62,630 nucleotides of DNA from Polycladomyces subterraneus (GTDB lineage Bacteria; Bacillota; Bacilli; Thermoactinomycetales; JIR-001). Shown one piece after another: positions 18,479 to 25,691 of this stretch (within the stretch, counting starts at the first letter, position 1; each line of letters starts with the position of its first letter). The position numbers were made by a program, and so were the translations under genes. A model generated the notes under the pieces. It worked only from the letters and a program-made list of their open reading frames with translations, was not told the DNA's origin and made no database searches. The stretch lies in contig NZ_JANRHH010000003.1 of the NCBI RefSeq assembly GCF_030433435.1, positions 1 to 62,630 on the forward strand. The letters run 5' to 3'.

Positions 18479-18513
18479 GAAGACTGGTTCCTTGTGATAG
18501 GAACCAGTCTTCA
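18479..18513 (-). terminator. Stem-loop at the end of the 44-aa gene
   Basis: Perfect 13-bp arms GAAGACTGGTTCC (18479-18491) and GGAACCAGTCTTC (18500-18512). It overlaps the stop codon of the small reading frame at 18511-18645; the T run is short. Confidence 0.55.
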
Positions 18514-18645
18514 TGTGTTATCTGTATACTTTCTCCTTTCGTTTATGTTTTCTACCATCCGTTCATCGCCACAATTGATGTATCGTCGGTTCACCATACG
18601 CTGCAACAAACTTCTTTCGTTTGTCATCAGTTCTGTAACGGACAT
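18511..18645 (-). CDS. Small protein, 44 aa, unknown
   Basis: A short frame from ATG 18645 with GAGGAGAG upstream and a strong hairpin on its stop codon. The product is hydrophilic and charged (MSVTELMTNERSLLQRM...), with one Cys, no membrane segment and no recognised domain. It follows the His-rich lipoprotein gene on the same strand by 74 bp and may be the third gene of the ycnK-like operon. Support is the ribosome-binding site, hairpin and position only. Confidence 0.4.
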   Translation of the reverse strand: MSVTELMTNERSLLQRMVNRRYINCGDERMVENINERRKYTDNT

Positions 18646-18719
18646 GGAGATCTCTCCTCGATGTAGGTTAGATGTGTGTACATTGGGTCTTACGAACGGT
18701 TTATATTGGATTGGAAACC

Positions 18720-18860
18720 TTACAAGATAATAGAGGAAGAAGGTTCTCCATATCCCTGATGATGTTCATGATGATCATGATGTTGACCTCCGCCACAAGC
18801 GGTCAAACACAGAAACAACGATGCCACAACAATACTGAAAATGATCCGTTTCCACAACAT
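18720..18860 (-). CDS. Tiny His-rich lipoprotein (46 aa)
   Basis: ATG 18860 with AAAAAGGAGCG upstream encodes a 46-residue precursor. A hydrophobic signal peptide ends in the lipobox LTAC|G near residue 21, followed by GGGQHHDHHEHHQGYGEP, six His residues within nine positions. Lipidation would tether a short metal-binding tail outside the membrane. It starts 16 bp after the ycnK-like repressor gene on the same strand, so the two are surely co-transcribed. A copper (or zinc/nickel) binding or delivery role is inferred from composition and context. Confidence 0.75.
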   Translation of the reverse strand: MLWKRIIFSIVVASLFLCLTACGGGQHHDHHEHHQGYGEPSSSIIL

Positions 18861-18876
18861 GGTTCCACGCTCCTTT

Positions 18877-19461
18877 TTAATGAGAATGTTTGCGTCCGCA
18901 TCCCGAGCTCCGATTCATTTGATCGTGAATCCGGTCGATTGCTTCGGAAAACGATAGCGCTATACCGCCAAATCCTTTCACAAACTTCTCGGCTATGGTC
19001 TTCTGTTCAAAAGACAAAACCTGGGGATGACAGCAATGGAAATCGACTTCGGTATCCATGACATACCAAGCCCGATTTGCACTGATCGTGGTATTCGTAA
19101 AGAAATCCTGGCACATGGCCTGAAAGACTTCTTCTTTGATCTGTCGATGACGGAGCAACCCGCAATGGCTGCAACAAGCTGTTTCAATCCGTTGATCGGT
19201 CAATACCAAGCGGTAGATCAAGCGTGAATCTGGTTGACGACCACAGAGCACACATCCAGTATGGGTCGAAGTATTTACTTCCCTGTTCCATGTCACTCCA
19301 CCGTGGGTTTTTGTTACCCATCCTTCTTCAATCAACGGTTTGAGATCCCGGTGTATGGTCATCTCAGATACTTCCAGTATTTCGCTCAGTTCAGAAATCT
19401 TCATGTACTTTCTTTTTTGGATCAGTTGGCGAATACGTTCTCTTCGTTCTGTGGGCAACAT
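18877..19461 (-). CDS. ycnK: YcnK-like copper-responsive repressor (DeoR HTH + NosL-like)
   Basis: A 194-residue protein. Residues 1-60 form a DeoR-type winged helix (RRERIRQLIQKRKYMKISEL, EMTIHRDL). The C-terminal half resembles a NosL-type metal-binding domain with many Cys/His: TGCVLCG, ETACCSHCGLL, AMCQDFF, DFHCCHP and the tail SGCGRKHSH. B. subtilis YcnK has this architecture and represses ycnJ in a copper-dependent way. Length matches. The gene lies 2.8 kb from ycnJ rather than adjacent, and its operon contains the His-rich lipoprotein. An inverted repeat upstream (19487-19520) suggests autoregulation. Start ATG 19461. Confidence 0.85.
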   Translation of the reverse strand: MLPTERRERIRQLIQKRKYMKISELSEILEVSEMTIHRDLKPLIEEGWVTKTHGGVTWNREVNTSTHTGCVLCGRQPDSRLIYRLVLTDQRIETACCSHCGLLRHRQIKEEVFQAMCQDFFTNTTISANRAWYVMDTEVDFHCCHPQVLSFEQKTIAEKFVKGFGGIALSFSEAIDRIHDQMNRSSGCGRKHSH

Positions 19462-19486
19462 TAGATATCCCTCCCCCGACTACTTT

Positions 19487-19520
19487 GTTATGTTTATAAC
19501 ATATTCACACAAAACATAAC
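19487..19520. promoter_or_regulatory. Candidate operator of the YcnK-like repressor
   Basis: GTTATGTTT (19487-19495) and AAACATAAC (19512-19520) form a perfect 9-bp inverted repeat; a smaller GTTAT...ATAAC repeat is nested inside. It lies 26-59 bp upstream of the ycnK-like start codon, where a repressor site is expected. Function inferred from position and symmetry. Confidence 0.55.
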
Positions 19521-19680
19521 TAAGAACAGTGTATCAATCCCTAAAAAACAAAAGCAATAGAGTATGTGATAATATCGTGCCGTTTTGATGGATTTTTCAC
19601 GCAAATAGAAATCAATTCTGGAAGGTAGTGGGGAAAAATCCGGTCCCACAGTGGACTCGTCTGATTCCATTTACTTTACC

Positions 19681-19775
19681 GTGATATCCCTGAACTTGAG
19701 CGTTGTCCAAAATGGAAACGAACTGAAGACGCTAACGACCCAAACATTCCACGGTTTAAGCCGTGTGGGGGGAAT
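19681..19775 (+). mobile_element. Relic IS200/IS605-type right end (omega-RNA-like)
   Basis: The stretch CCTGAACTTGAGCG ... AAATGGAAACGAACTGAAG ... CGCTAACGACCCAA ... CCACGGTTTAAGCCGTG has the order and hairpin typical of IS605-family right ends, and parallels 56000-56095 and 41310-41430. The terminal TCAA expected at the end is lost (GGGGGGAATAA instead). It lies just upstream of the 19840 gene, so it is part of that gene's leader region. Confidence 0.55.
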
Positions 19776-19839
19776 AACTCCCTCTTTCCATACATGAAAT
19801 AAACATGGAGAATAAAAGTAAAAGAAAGGGGGAATCGTT

Positions 19840-20316
19840 TTGGTGCTGGTTCTCGTTAGCAGTGTTCTCTCTGTTTTAGGCTTCACCACCTACCTCTTTA
19901 ATTCGGTTTATCGTCGTCGAAATACTTTGTCACGAACGATCGGGATGAAGATCGCCATGGGATCTACAATGATGGTCAGTCTCCTCATAGGCACAGTCTT
20001 AGGCGTACTTTTTCAACAGATGACGGCACCGACCATTTATTCCGTACTCATAGGGATGGCTGTGGGGTATTTTATAGGAAAGCCTGTTCAACTTCTCGCC
20101 TCATTGGATAGTATGTTGCACGGGATTATGGGGGGGATGATGGGGGTAATGCTTGGGGTAATGGTCGCCCCGGAGAATCCGGTGCTCATTGTCGGATTCA
20201 TGAATGTCGTTTTTATCGTGATCATGCTCTTCCTCCTTCGGCTTATCCAACAAGAAACCCTGCGCTCAGTTTCTTCTGACCCACATTCAACTTCCTCAAA
20301 ACAGACCACTGATTAA
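19840..20316 (+). CDS. Met/Gly-rich membrane protein, unknown
   Basis: A 158-residue integral membrane protein with about four helices. The third is packed with Met and Gly (LHGIMGGMMGVMLGVMV), the kind of composition seen in copper(I)-handling membrane proteins and in tight helix packing. I do not recognise the family. Start TTG 19840 with AAAGGGGG at good spacing; a strong terminator follows. It sits between the ycnK-like operon and ycnJ-ycnI, hence a copper-related role is possible but not shown. Confidence 0.7.
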   Translation: MVLVLVSSVLSVLGFTTYLFNSVYRRRNTLSRTIGMKIAMGSTMMVSLLIGTVLGVLFQQMTAPTIYSVLIGMAVGYFIGKPVQLLASLDSMLHGIMGGMMGVMLGVMVAPENPVLIVGFMNVVFIVIMLFLLRLIQQETLRSVSSDPHSTSSKQTTD

Positions 20317-20320
20317 GATA

Positions 20321-20356
20321 AGAGCCCACATACCCAAAAAAGGGGTAGTGGGCTCT
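20321..20356 (+). terminator. Intrinsic terminator
   Basis: AGAGCCCAC and GTGGGCTCT arms (20321-20329, 20348-20356) five bases after the stop codon of the Met/Gly-rich membrane protein gene. Confidence 0.75.
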
Positions 20357-20563
20357 ATATTCATCAGTAACAACACCAATCTACCCCTATGATGTTCGGC
20401 GCCAGAGAGCTTCCGATTTTTAAAAAAGGTCAAGGGTGGCGGCGAAGTTAAGACAGATCAAAAATCTCCTAGAGTGCTCCGAGTCTTTCTGTTTGGATCG
20501 ACGAAACGACATCAAAAACTGCCACTATATCTAAGATGCCCTGGATTTAATCGGGGTAGTACA

Positions 20564-21208
20564 TTATGACTCGATCCAACCGTTCTTATAGGCATACCGT
20601 GCAAGTTGAACACGATTGCTTAGATGTAGTTTCTGCATAATATTTTTTAGATGGTTTTTCACTGTATACTCAGATATAGTTAACTGTGAAGCAATCTCTT
20701 TATTACTCAATCCTTTGGCAACTAATGTTAAAATTTCTTGCTCTCTTTTGGTGAGCGTACTACATTGCATGGAGCCTAAAATCTGATTAAATTCATTTAA
20801 AATGCGGTAAGCGACTTCACGAGGCATGGGAGCTTCATCGGTTACCAATGCGTGTAAATACTCCAGCCAAACCTTAGAATTTAAGTTTTTGAGAAGATAT
20901 CCTTGTGCCCCTTTTTTCAAGGCTTCAAATAAATCTGAAGCGTCATCGGAAACTGTGATAATCACGATCTTCACATATGGAAAACGCTCTTTAATGATTC
21001 CTGTAGTCTGAAGACCATTGAGCACCGGCATATTGATATCCATCAGTATAAGATCCGGCATGGTTTCTTCGGTAAGCTGGATCACTTCCTGTCCATTTGT
21101 GGCTTCCCCCACAATTTCAAAATCGGGATCACTCTCTATGATCATTCGTATCGCTTTTCGAGCGTGTTCATGATCATCACCAATAATGATTCGATATGGA
21201 GCACTCAT
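20564..21208 (-). CDS. NarL/LuxR-family response regulator
   Basis: A 214-residue two-domain response regulator. The receiver domain has the acidic pair GDDHEHARK, phospho-acceptor Asp in LILMDINMP near residue 56, Thr/Ser switch in VIITVSD and Lys in YLLKN. The C-terminal LuxR-type HTH (LTKREQEILTLVAKGLSNKE then TVKNHLKNIMQKL) binds DNA. It directly follows the kinase gene with no gap, so the pair forms one operon and one phosphorelay. Regulon unknown; the ycnJ-ycnI operon is divergent from this pair. Confidence 0.92.
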   Translation of the reverse strand: MSAPYRIIIGDDHEHARKAIRMIIESDPDFEIVGEATNGQEVIQLTEETMPDLILMDINMPVLNGLQTTGIIKERFPYVKIVIITVSDDASDLFEALKKGAQGYLLKNLNSKVWLEYLHALVTDEAPMPREVAYRILNEFNQILGSMQCSTLTKREQEILTLVAKGLSNKEIASQLTISEYTVKNHLKNIMQKLHLSNRVQLARYAYKNGWIES

Positions 21209-22033
21209 TTAACTTTCCCCTTTGCAGATGACTAATCTTGTTTTTCCTTGTTGTCGTGAAAGGCTCAGGGTTGCGTTTAGCTCGATTGCCCGTTCCTGCA
21301 TAATCCGTAATCCAAAGCGTTGAGGTTGTTGAAATGGGTTTCCACTATATCCTTGACCGTTATCCTCCACCTTCAAACACCAACCGTTTTTTGTCGTAAT
21401 TAGTATGATGGTAACCTCTGTAGCATGGGCATGTTTTTGAATGTTTGTCAGCGCCTCTTGAATACAGGCAAACAGTTCAATCTTCTCTTTGTTCGTCAGC
21501 TGGTTTTCTTCCATATCCATCTGCAGATCAGTCAAGATGCCAGTGTTGAAACGAAATTGTTTGACCAACTCTTGAATACGATCTTTCCACGCGACAGTAC
21601 GAGTCGTAGAAGGAGGGCTTTTTAAATTCGAAATCGAATAACGGACATAGTCATGGATTTGACGCAAACTTTTATCCAAGTCTTCCCATTCTTGATCGCT
21701 TGGTTGCTTATGCTTCATTTGATTTACCTGTACGGAACATAAGAACAAAGATTGCGCAATGCCATCATGCAACTCACGTGCAAGCCGCTCTCGCTCCTGC
21801 AAGACCGCTTTTTCCTCTTGTTCCTTTTTAAGTTGTTCCTGTAATTGCTCGTATATCGCAAAGAGCCGAACTAGAAACGTGATGGTGACTAAGAAGACGA
21901 ATACAGGAGAAAGCCAATTTCCCAATTCCATGGAAATATAAGGGAGTAAAAATTCATGACGAATATATTCCCATAGTCCAATGACAACGGTAGGAATAAT
22001 TAAAATCAGCCATTTGATTTGTTTGTATGACAT
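21209..22033 (-). CDS. NarL-type sensor histidine kinase (HisKA_3)
   Basis: A 274-residue membrane kinase. About three N-terminal hydrophobic segments with short loops are followed by a coiled coil (residues ~68-90), the dimerisation/phospho-acceptor motif ARELHDGIAQSLF and an HATPase_c domain (N-box EALTNIQKHAHAT, G-box VEDNGQGYSGNPF and RFGLRIMQERAIEL). The very short extracellular loops suggest intramembrane sensing, as in LiaS- or DesK-like kinases. Divergent from ycnJ with about 270 bp between start codons. Signal unknown. Confidence 0.9.
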   Translation of the reverse strand: MSYKQIKWLILIIPTVVIGLWEYIRHEFLLPYISMELGNWLSPVFVFLVTITFLVRLFAIYEQLQEQLKKEQEEKAVLQERERLARELHDGIAQSLFLCSVQVNQMKHKQPSDQEWEDLDKSLRQIHDYVRYSISNLKSPPSTTRTVAWKDRIQELVKQFRFNTGILTDLQMDMEENQLTNKEKIELFACIQEALTNIQKHAHATEVTIILITTKNGWCLKVEDNGQGYSGNPFQQPQRFGLRIMQERAIELNATLSLSRQQGKTRLVICKGES

Positions 22034-22305
22034 GCTAATCTTTCCTTTCAGTTCCTTTTTGTCGTCTGATAGCTGCTCATGTCTGCGCCTCCTGCATTTG
22101 ATTTGAAAACTCCCTCTAAGAAGAGAGCAGCCTCATCTCCTCTTTGTCCCTTCAATCAGAAAAAATGCCCCATCAACTTTTTAGCATAAAACCCTCGCTT
22201 AGAAGAAATGGCTCAATAGAGCTATATGTTCTTTTGATGAGATTGGATATCATGTGGGGGGGGGAGCGGGTACGATCCCAAATCCATTGCAATGGATGAT
22301 GAAAA

Positions 22306-23895
22306 ATGAAATGGCTGCAACCACGTGGGTTAAAAGCATTTTTTCTAGTCACCCTGCTTTTTGCTCTTTTATTTGTTCCAAGAACCAACTGTTGGGCACA
22401 TGCCTTTTTATTAGAGTCTAATCCTAAAGATCAGCAGGTTCTTGCACATTCACCCTCTCAATTTTGGTTACGTTTTAGCGAACCGTTGCAGCAAGGATTG
22501 TTTCAGATTCGATTGTTTGATGCACAAGGCAGAGAGATCGATATTGAACCACATCTGGATACAAAAGATCCGACTCGTGTTGTTTCTTCGATTTCTTCTT
22601 TGCCCAACGGCACTTACACTATTGCTTGGAATGTGGTTTCCGAGGACGGTCATCCTGTGGGAGGGGCGATTACTTTTTCAGTTGGACATCCTTCTGATAC
22701 CAAAATCAATCCAACTTTCTCAACAAGTTCTCATTTCATCAATTGGCTTTCAACAGTTTGGCATTTTCTTTCCGAGACGGCCATCCTCCTGATCGGCGGG
22801 TTGAAATGGGTTGCGCAGTGGTTTTCTCGCCATCGACTTCCTGACTTGTCATCACTCGTTCAAAGAAAGACGATCCGAAATTGGTTTCTATTCTGCATTG
22901 TCTTGATTGATGGTGTTCTCTATGTACAGACATTGCCTTCTCTTCGATGGGGCGCAAGCGAGACATGGATCGCCTTAATGGATTCTCATTACATCCAAAT
23001 GATCCTGGTGCAACTTTTTCTTCTGATGCTTGTAGCCCTTCCGAACATGATCGAAGGGTGGTATTTGGCCATATGGCTGTTGCTCATTTTGTCCTTTGCC
23101 ATGGGTGGACATGTCTGGGGCACATCCCATTTCTGGGCGGCGTGGTTGCTACGCGAGCTGCACATTGTCTCAATCGCCCTTTGGCTGGGGATTCTGACCT
23201 ATCTTGTTCTTTTGTATCGCTGGAAAAGAAAAGAGAACGCATTCCCGGATGAAAAGCTTCTCTATTCTGATGTATTTTTTTTGGCATCGTCTTCTGCGAT
23301 GATTCTTTTCATCACGGGATTATGGATGGTGTCTGTACAAAGCGATTGGCACAAGGTCATCCGCACGTTCACTGTATGGACCTCTCTGTTATGGGTCAAA
23401 ATCACGTTGTTCATGGTCATGTTGTTGATTGCATTGGTGCAAACCATGATGGGGCGAATCAAACAAACCTACAACCGTTTTCTGCTGCAACTGGAGTGGT
23501 TGATCGGAGTTCTGGTTCTCTTTGCAGGCGTTTGGCTCAGTCACTCTACTTTTCCCATACCTGTTCAACATTATGAAAAAACACTCATCAGTCAACAGAA
23601 AACGATTCGAGTCGAAATCGCACATTTGCAAGTGGGTCATCAACCGATCACGGTCCAATTTCCTTTCAACAGCCCCATTCCGGAACGGGTGACTGTTCAA
23701 CTTTCCGTTCCAGATAAACAAGTGAGGTTGCCCTCCATCGTTTTAAAAGAAAAGGAGGAACCTCATCAATATGTAGGCTCTGTTCCGTTTAGTTTTTCGG
23801 GTGATTGGCAAATCGAGATTGAAGCCGAATATCCGGATGGAACTTACAACGAATGGAAAGATCACGTTGAAATTCAGGGAGGAGAAGGATCATGA
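22306..23895 (+). CDS. ycnJ: YcnJ-like copper import protein (CopC-CopD fusion)
   Basis: A 529-residue protein with a signal peptide whose cleavage leaves HAFLLESNP at the new N-terminus; the N-terminal His is the CopC copper ligand. The CopC domain runs to about residue 130, with a second His in SEDGHPVGGAITF. A CopD part with eight or so membrane helices and His/Trp/Met-rich loops follows, then an extracytoplasmic C-terminal beta domain. B. subtilis YcnJ has this layout and is needed for copper acquisition under limitation. Overlaps ycnI by 4 bp (ATGA). Control by the YcnK-like repressor or the adjacent two-component system is inferred. Confidence 0.9.
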   Translation: MKWLQPRGLKAFFLVTLLFALLFVPRTNCWAHAFLLESNPKDQQVLAHSPSQFWLRFSEPLQQGLFQIRLFDAQGREIDIEPHLDTKDPTRVVSSISSLPNGTYTIAWNVVSEDGHPVGGAITFSVGHPSDTKINPTFSTSSHFINWLSTVWHFLSETAILLIGGLKWVAQWFSRHRLPDLSSLVQRKTIRNWFLFCIVLIDGVLYVQTLPSLRWGASETWIALMDSHYIQMILVQLFLLMLVALPNMIEGWYLAIWLLLILSFAMGGHVWGTSHFWAAWLLRELHIVSIALWLGILTYLVLLYRWKRKENAFPDEKLLYSDVFFLASSSAMILFITGLWMVSVQSDWHKVIRTFTVWTSLLWVKITLFMVMLLIALVQTMMGRIKQTYNRFLLQLEWLIGVLVLFAGVWLSHSTFPIPVQHYEKTLISQQKTIRVEIAHLQVGHQPITVQFPFNSPIPERVTVQLSVPDKQVRLPSIVLKEKEEPHQYVGSVPFSFSGDWQIEIEAEYPDGTYNEWKDHVEIQGGEGS

Positions 23896-24530
23896 AAAAA
23901 ATTACGAAATGGATCGCAGTATTGTTATTTGCCGGGTCTATTCTCACCTTTACAACGGTTGCTGAAGCACACGTAACCGTTTGGCCCAAACAATCTATCA
24001 CCGGTACTTGGGAGAAGTACACGGTACGGGTTCCTAGTGAGAAAAATGTCAATACAACAAAAGTGCGCTTGGAATTCCCGCAAGGAGTGCAAGTTGAATC
24101 AGTCATGCCGGTATCGGGTTGGAACTATCAATTTGAGAAAGGGAAAGATGGAAAAGATATCGCTTTGATTTGGACTGCAACCAATGGCGGAATTAAACCG
24201 CACGAGTTTATGGAGTTCTCCTTTGTCGCTCAAAATCCGAAAACCAAAGGAACGATTGCTTGGAGAGCAGATCAAACATACGCGGATGGATCCGTCGTTC
24301 ACTGGACCGGAGCCCCTGATTCAGACACTCCGGCATCCGTCACTGCCATCAAAACTTCAGATCAAGCTAATTCTACCGGCACTATGCAACATGAGCCAAT
24401 GGTATCCAATCATACAACTGTGGCCACATCCTCTTCGAGTTCTACTCTCAACATCATCTCGATTGTTCTAGCTGGACTGGCATTCGTTCTTTCTCTCATT
24501 TCATTTTTCCGTAAAAAACCAAATGCATAA
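23892..24530 (+). CDS. ycnI: YcnI-like copper-binding membrane-anchored protein (DUF1775)
   Basis: A 212-residue protein: signal peptide ending AEA, then HVTVWPKQS, so the mature protein starts with the His that binds copper together with a Trp in the DUF1775/YcnI family. The beta-sandwich continues to about residue 155, then a Ser/Thr/His-rich linker and a C-terminal membrane helix (IISIVLAGLAFVLSLISFF) with a Lys-rich stop. The start overlaps the ycnJ stop by 4 bp. Probably acts as an extracellular copper chaperone for YcnJ. Followed by a strong terminator. Confidence 0.92.
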   Translation: MKKITKWIAVLLFAGSILTFTTVAEAHVTVWPKQSITGTWEKYTVRVPSEKNVNTTKVRLEFPQGVQVESVMPVSGWNYQFEKGKDGKDIALIWTATNGGIKPHEFMEFSFVAQNPKTKGTIAWRADQTYADGSVVHWTGAPDSDTPASVTAIKTSDQANSTGTMQHEPMVSNHTTVATSSSSSTLNIISIVLAGLAFVLSLISFFRKKPNA

Positions 24531-24548
24531 AGTATATGTTAGTTCCTG

Positions 24549-24586
24549 AGACTGCTGACATACTATTTTGTCAGCAGTCTTTTTTG
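24549..24586 (+). terminator. Terminator of ycnJ-ycnI
   Basis: Eleven-base perfect arms AGACTGCTGAC and GTCAGCAGTCT (24549-24559, 24570-24580) followed by seven T residues. Confidence 0.92.
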
Positions 24587-24968
24587 ACGACATTACCATC
24601 GACTTATCATTCATCCCGAAGCCAACAACGGACTGATCGCGGGGAAAGAAATGTATACGGACTCAGCGTTTGGCGAACGCAAACAAGAACAAATTCAACC
24701 TTCAGATGGTTGTTAGTCACGGAGAAGAACGTAAGAAATTGGATCGTTCCAATGACAATGATCGTGAAGCGCACGTTAAGCGACCGTTAAAAGAGCAAGG
24801 GATCTTTGCCGCCATCGCCCATCGCCGTTTTTATTCGCAAATGCGCTGGTCGTTCAAATCATCCACGTGACGTACATCATCGTATCAAGTCACCTTGTGT
24901 AACGTTTGGAATCACGCCCTGTCTTCGGCGTAGCTCATTACCCATAGATTAGAAATCAAAAAAATGCT

Positions 24969-25340
24969 TCACCAAGATGCGCCTTTCCCCCGCTTGCTAC
25001 TCTTTATTTCCATTGCAGTATCTTCAATTTTCTTGCCGTTATGGACATAAGGGGGCATGCTGATGAGTTCCTGGCCCTCCCCGATCCGGTTGGGGTCATT
25101 CACATGTTTGGGTGCATACTGAATATGTGTCGATTGTTCATGGAGGTTCCAACCCAATTCCGGATCCCTGTAAACTTGAAGATGTACAGTGGGTATCGGC
25201 GTTCCCTTCGGAATTTCAACCGGTTGCCTGGCGGTATGGAAGTAGTTAGGGCTCGACAATGCTTCAAAATCGTAATCATGATGAATGGGAGCATCACAGG
25301 GTCCACACAGGGACGCCCGTTGCCAAGAAGATAGTGATAT
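24969..25340 (-). pseudogene. Degraded secreted-protein gene, unknown family
   Basis: One minus-strand frame gives TVHLQVYRDPELGWNLHEQS, then YAPKHVNDPNRIGEGQ. This resembles small exported proteins with an N-L-x(n)-F-x-P-E-x-V-N...G-E-G-H motif. Just upstream another frame encodes a hydrophobic stretch (VYITIFLATGVPVWTL) fitting its signal peptide, and just after GEGQ a different frame gives the expected continuation. At least two frameshifts are therefore implied and no single frame has a proper start. I read it as a decayed gene; function unknown. Confidence 0.4.
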
Positions 25341-25381
25341 ACACTTTCGCTACCACCCCAGAAAAAGGTTCTAGACAATGA

Positions 25382-25402
25382 AAATGATAAACGTTATCAT
25401 TT
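25382..25402 (+). promoter_or_regulatory. Candidate Fur box before feoA
   Basis: AAATGATAA-ACG-TTATCATTT is a perfect 9-3-9 palindrome built from the TGATAA/TTATCA half-sites typical of Fur-family operators. It lies 38 bp upstream of the feoA start codon, so iron repression of feoAB is the natural reading. Confidence 0.7.
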
Positions 25403-25440
25403 GTGGTGGAAAAGTGTATTAGAAAAGGAAGTGTGGGCCG

Positions 25441-25668
25441 ATGCGTCTCTCCGATTGCATTCCAGGAAAAAAAGCAAAAGTGATTGACCTTATGGTAAAT
25501 CCTACATACAAAAAGCGCATTCTCGATCTTGGCATGCTTCCGGGCACCGAAGTACAGATCGTACGGAAAGCTCCGTTTGGCGGGCCGATTGTCGTACAAT
25601 TGCGTGGGTATCAGGTCAGCATCCGGATGACCGAAGCAAAAAACATCGAGATCGAGTCTGTCTCGTGA
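25441..25668 (+). CDS. feoA: Ferrous iron transport protein A
   Basis: A 75-residue cytosolic SH3-like protein of the FeoA family, with the typical segments KKRILDLGMLPGTEVQIVR and GGPIVVQLRGYQVSIR. It works with FeoB in Fe(II) uptake, probably modulating the FeoB G domain. Start ATG 25441 with AAGGAAGTG upstream. Ends about 24 bp before the preferred feoB start; the operon is feoA-feoB-Cys-rich protein under the upstream Fur-like box. Confidence 0.93.
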   Translation: MRLSDCIPGKKAKVIDLMVNPTYKKRILDLGMLPGTEVQIVRKAPFGGPIVVQLRGYQVSIRMTEAKNIEIESVS

Positions 25669-25691
25669 GCTGTAGAAAGAAGGAAATGGGT

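Noticed and set aside
24670-24870. A 66-codon frame starting with TTG whose end (KEQGIFAAIAHRRFYSQ) faintly recalls ribosomal protein S21
   Set aside because: No ribosome-binding site and similarity limited to a short Lys/Arg-rich helix; not enough to call a gene.
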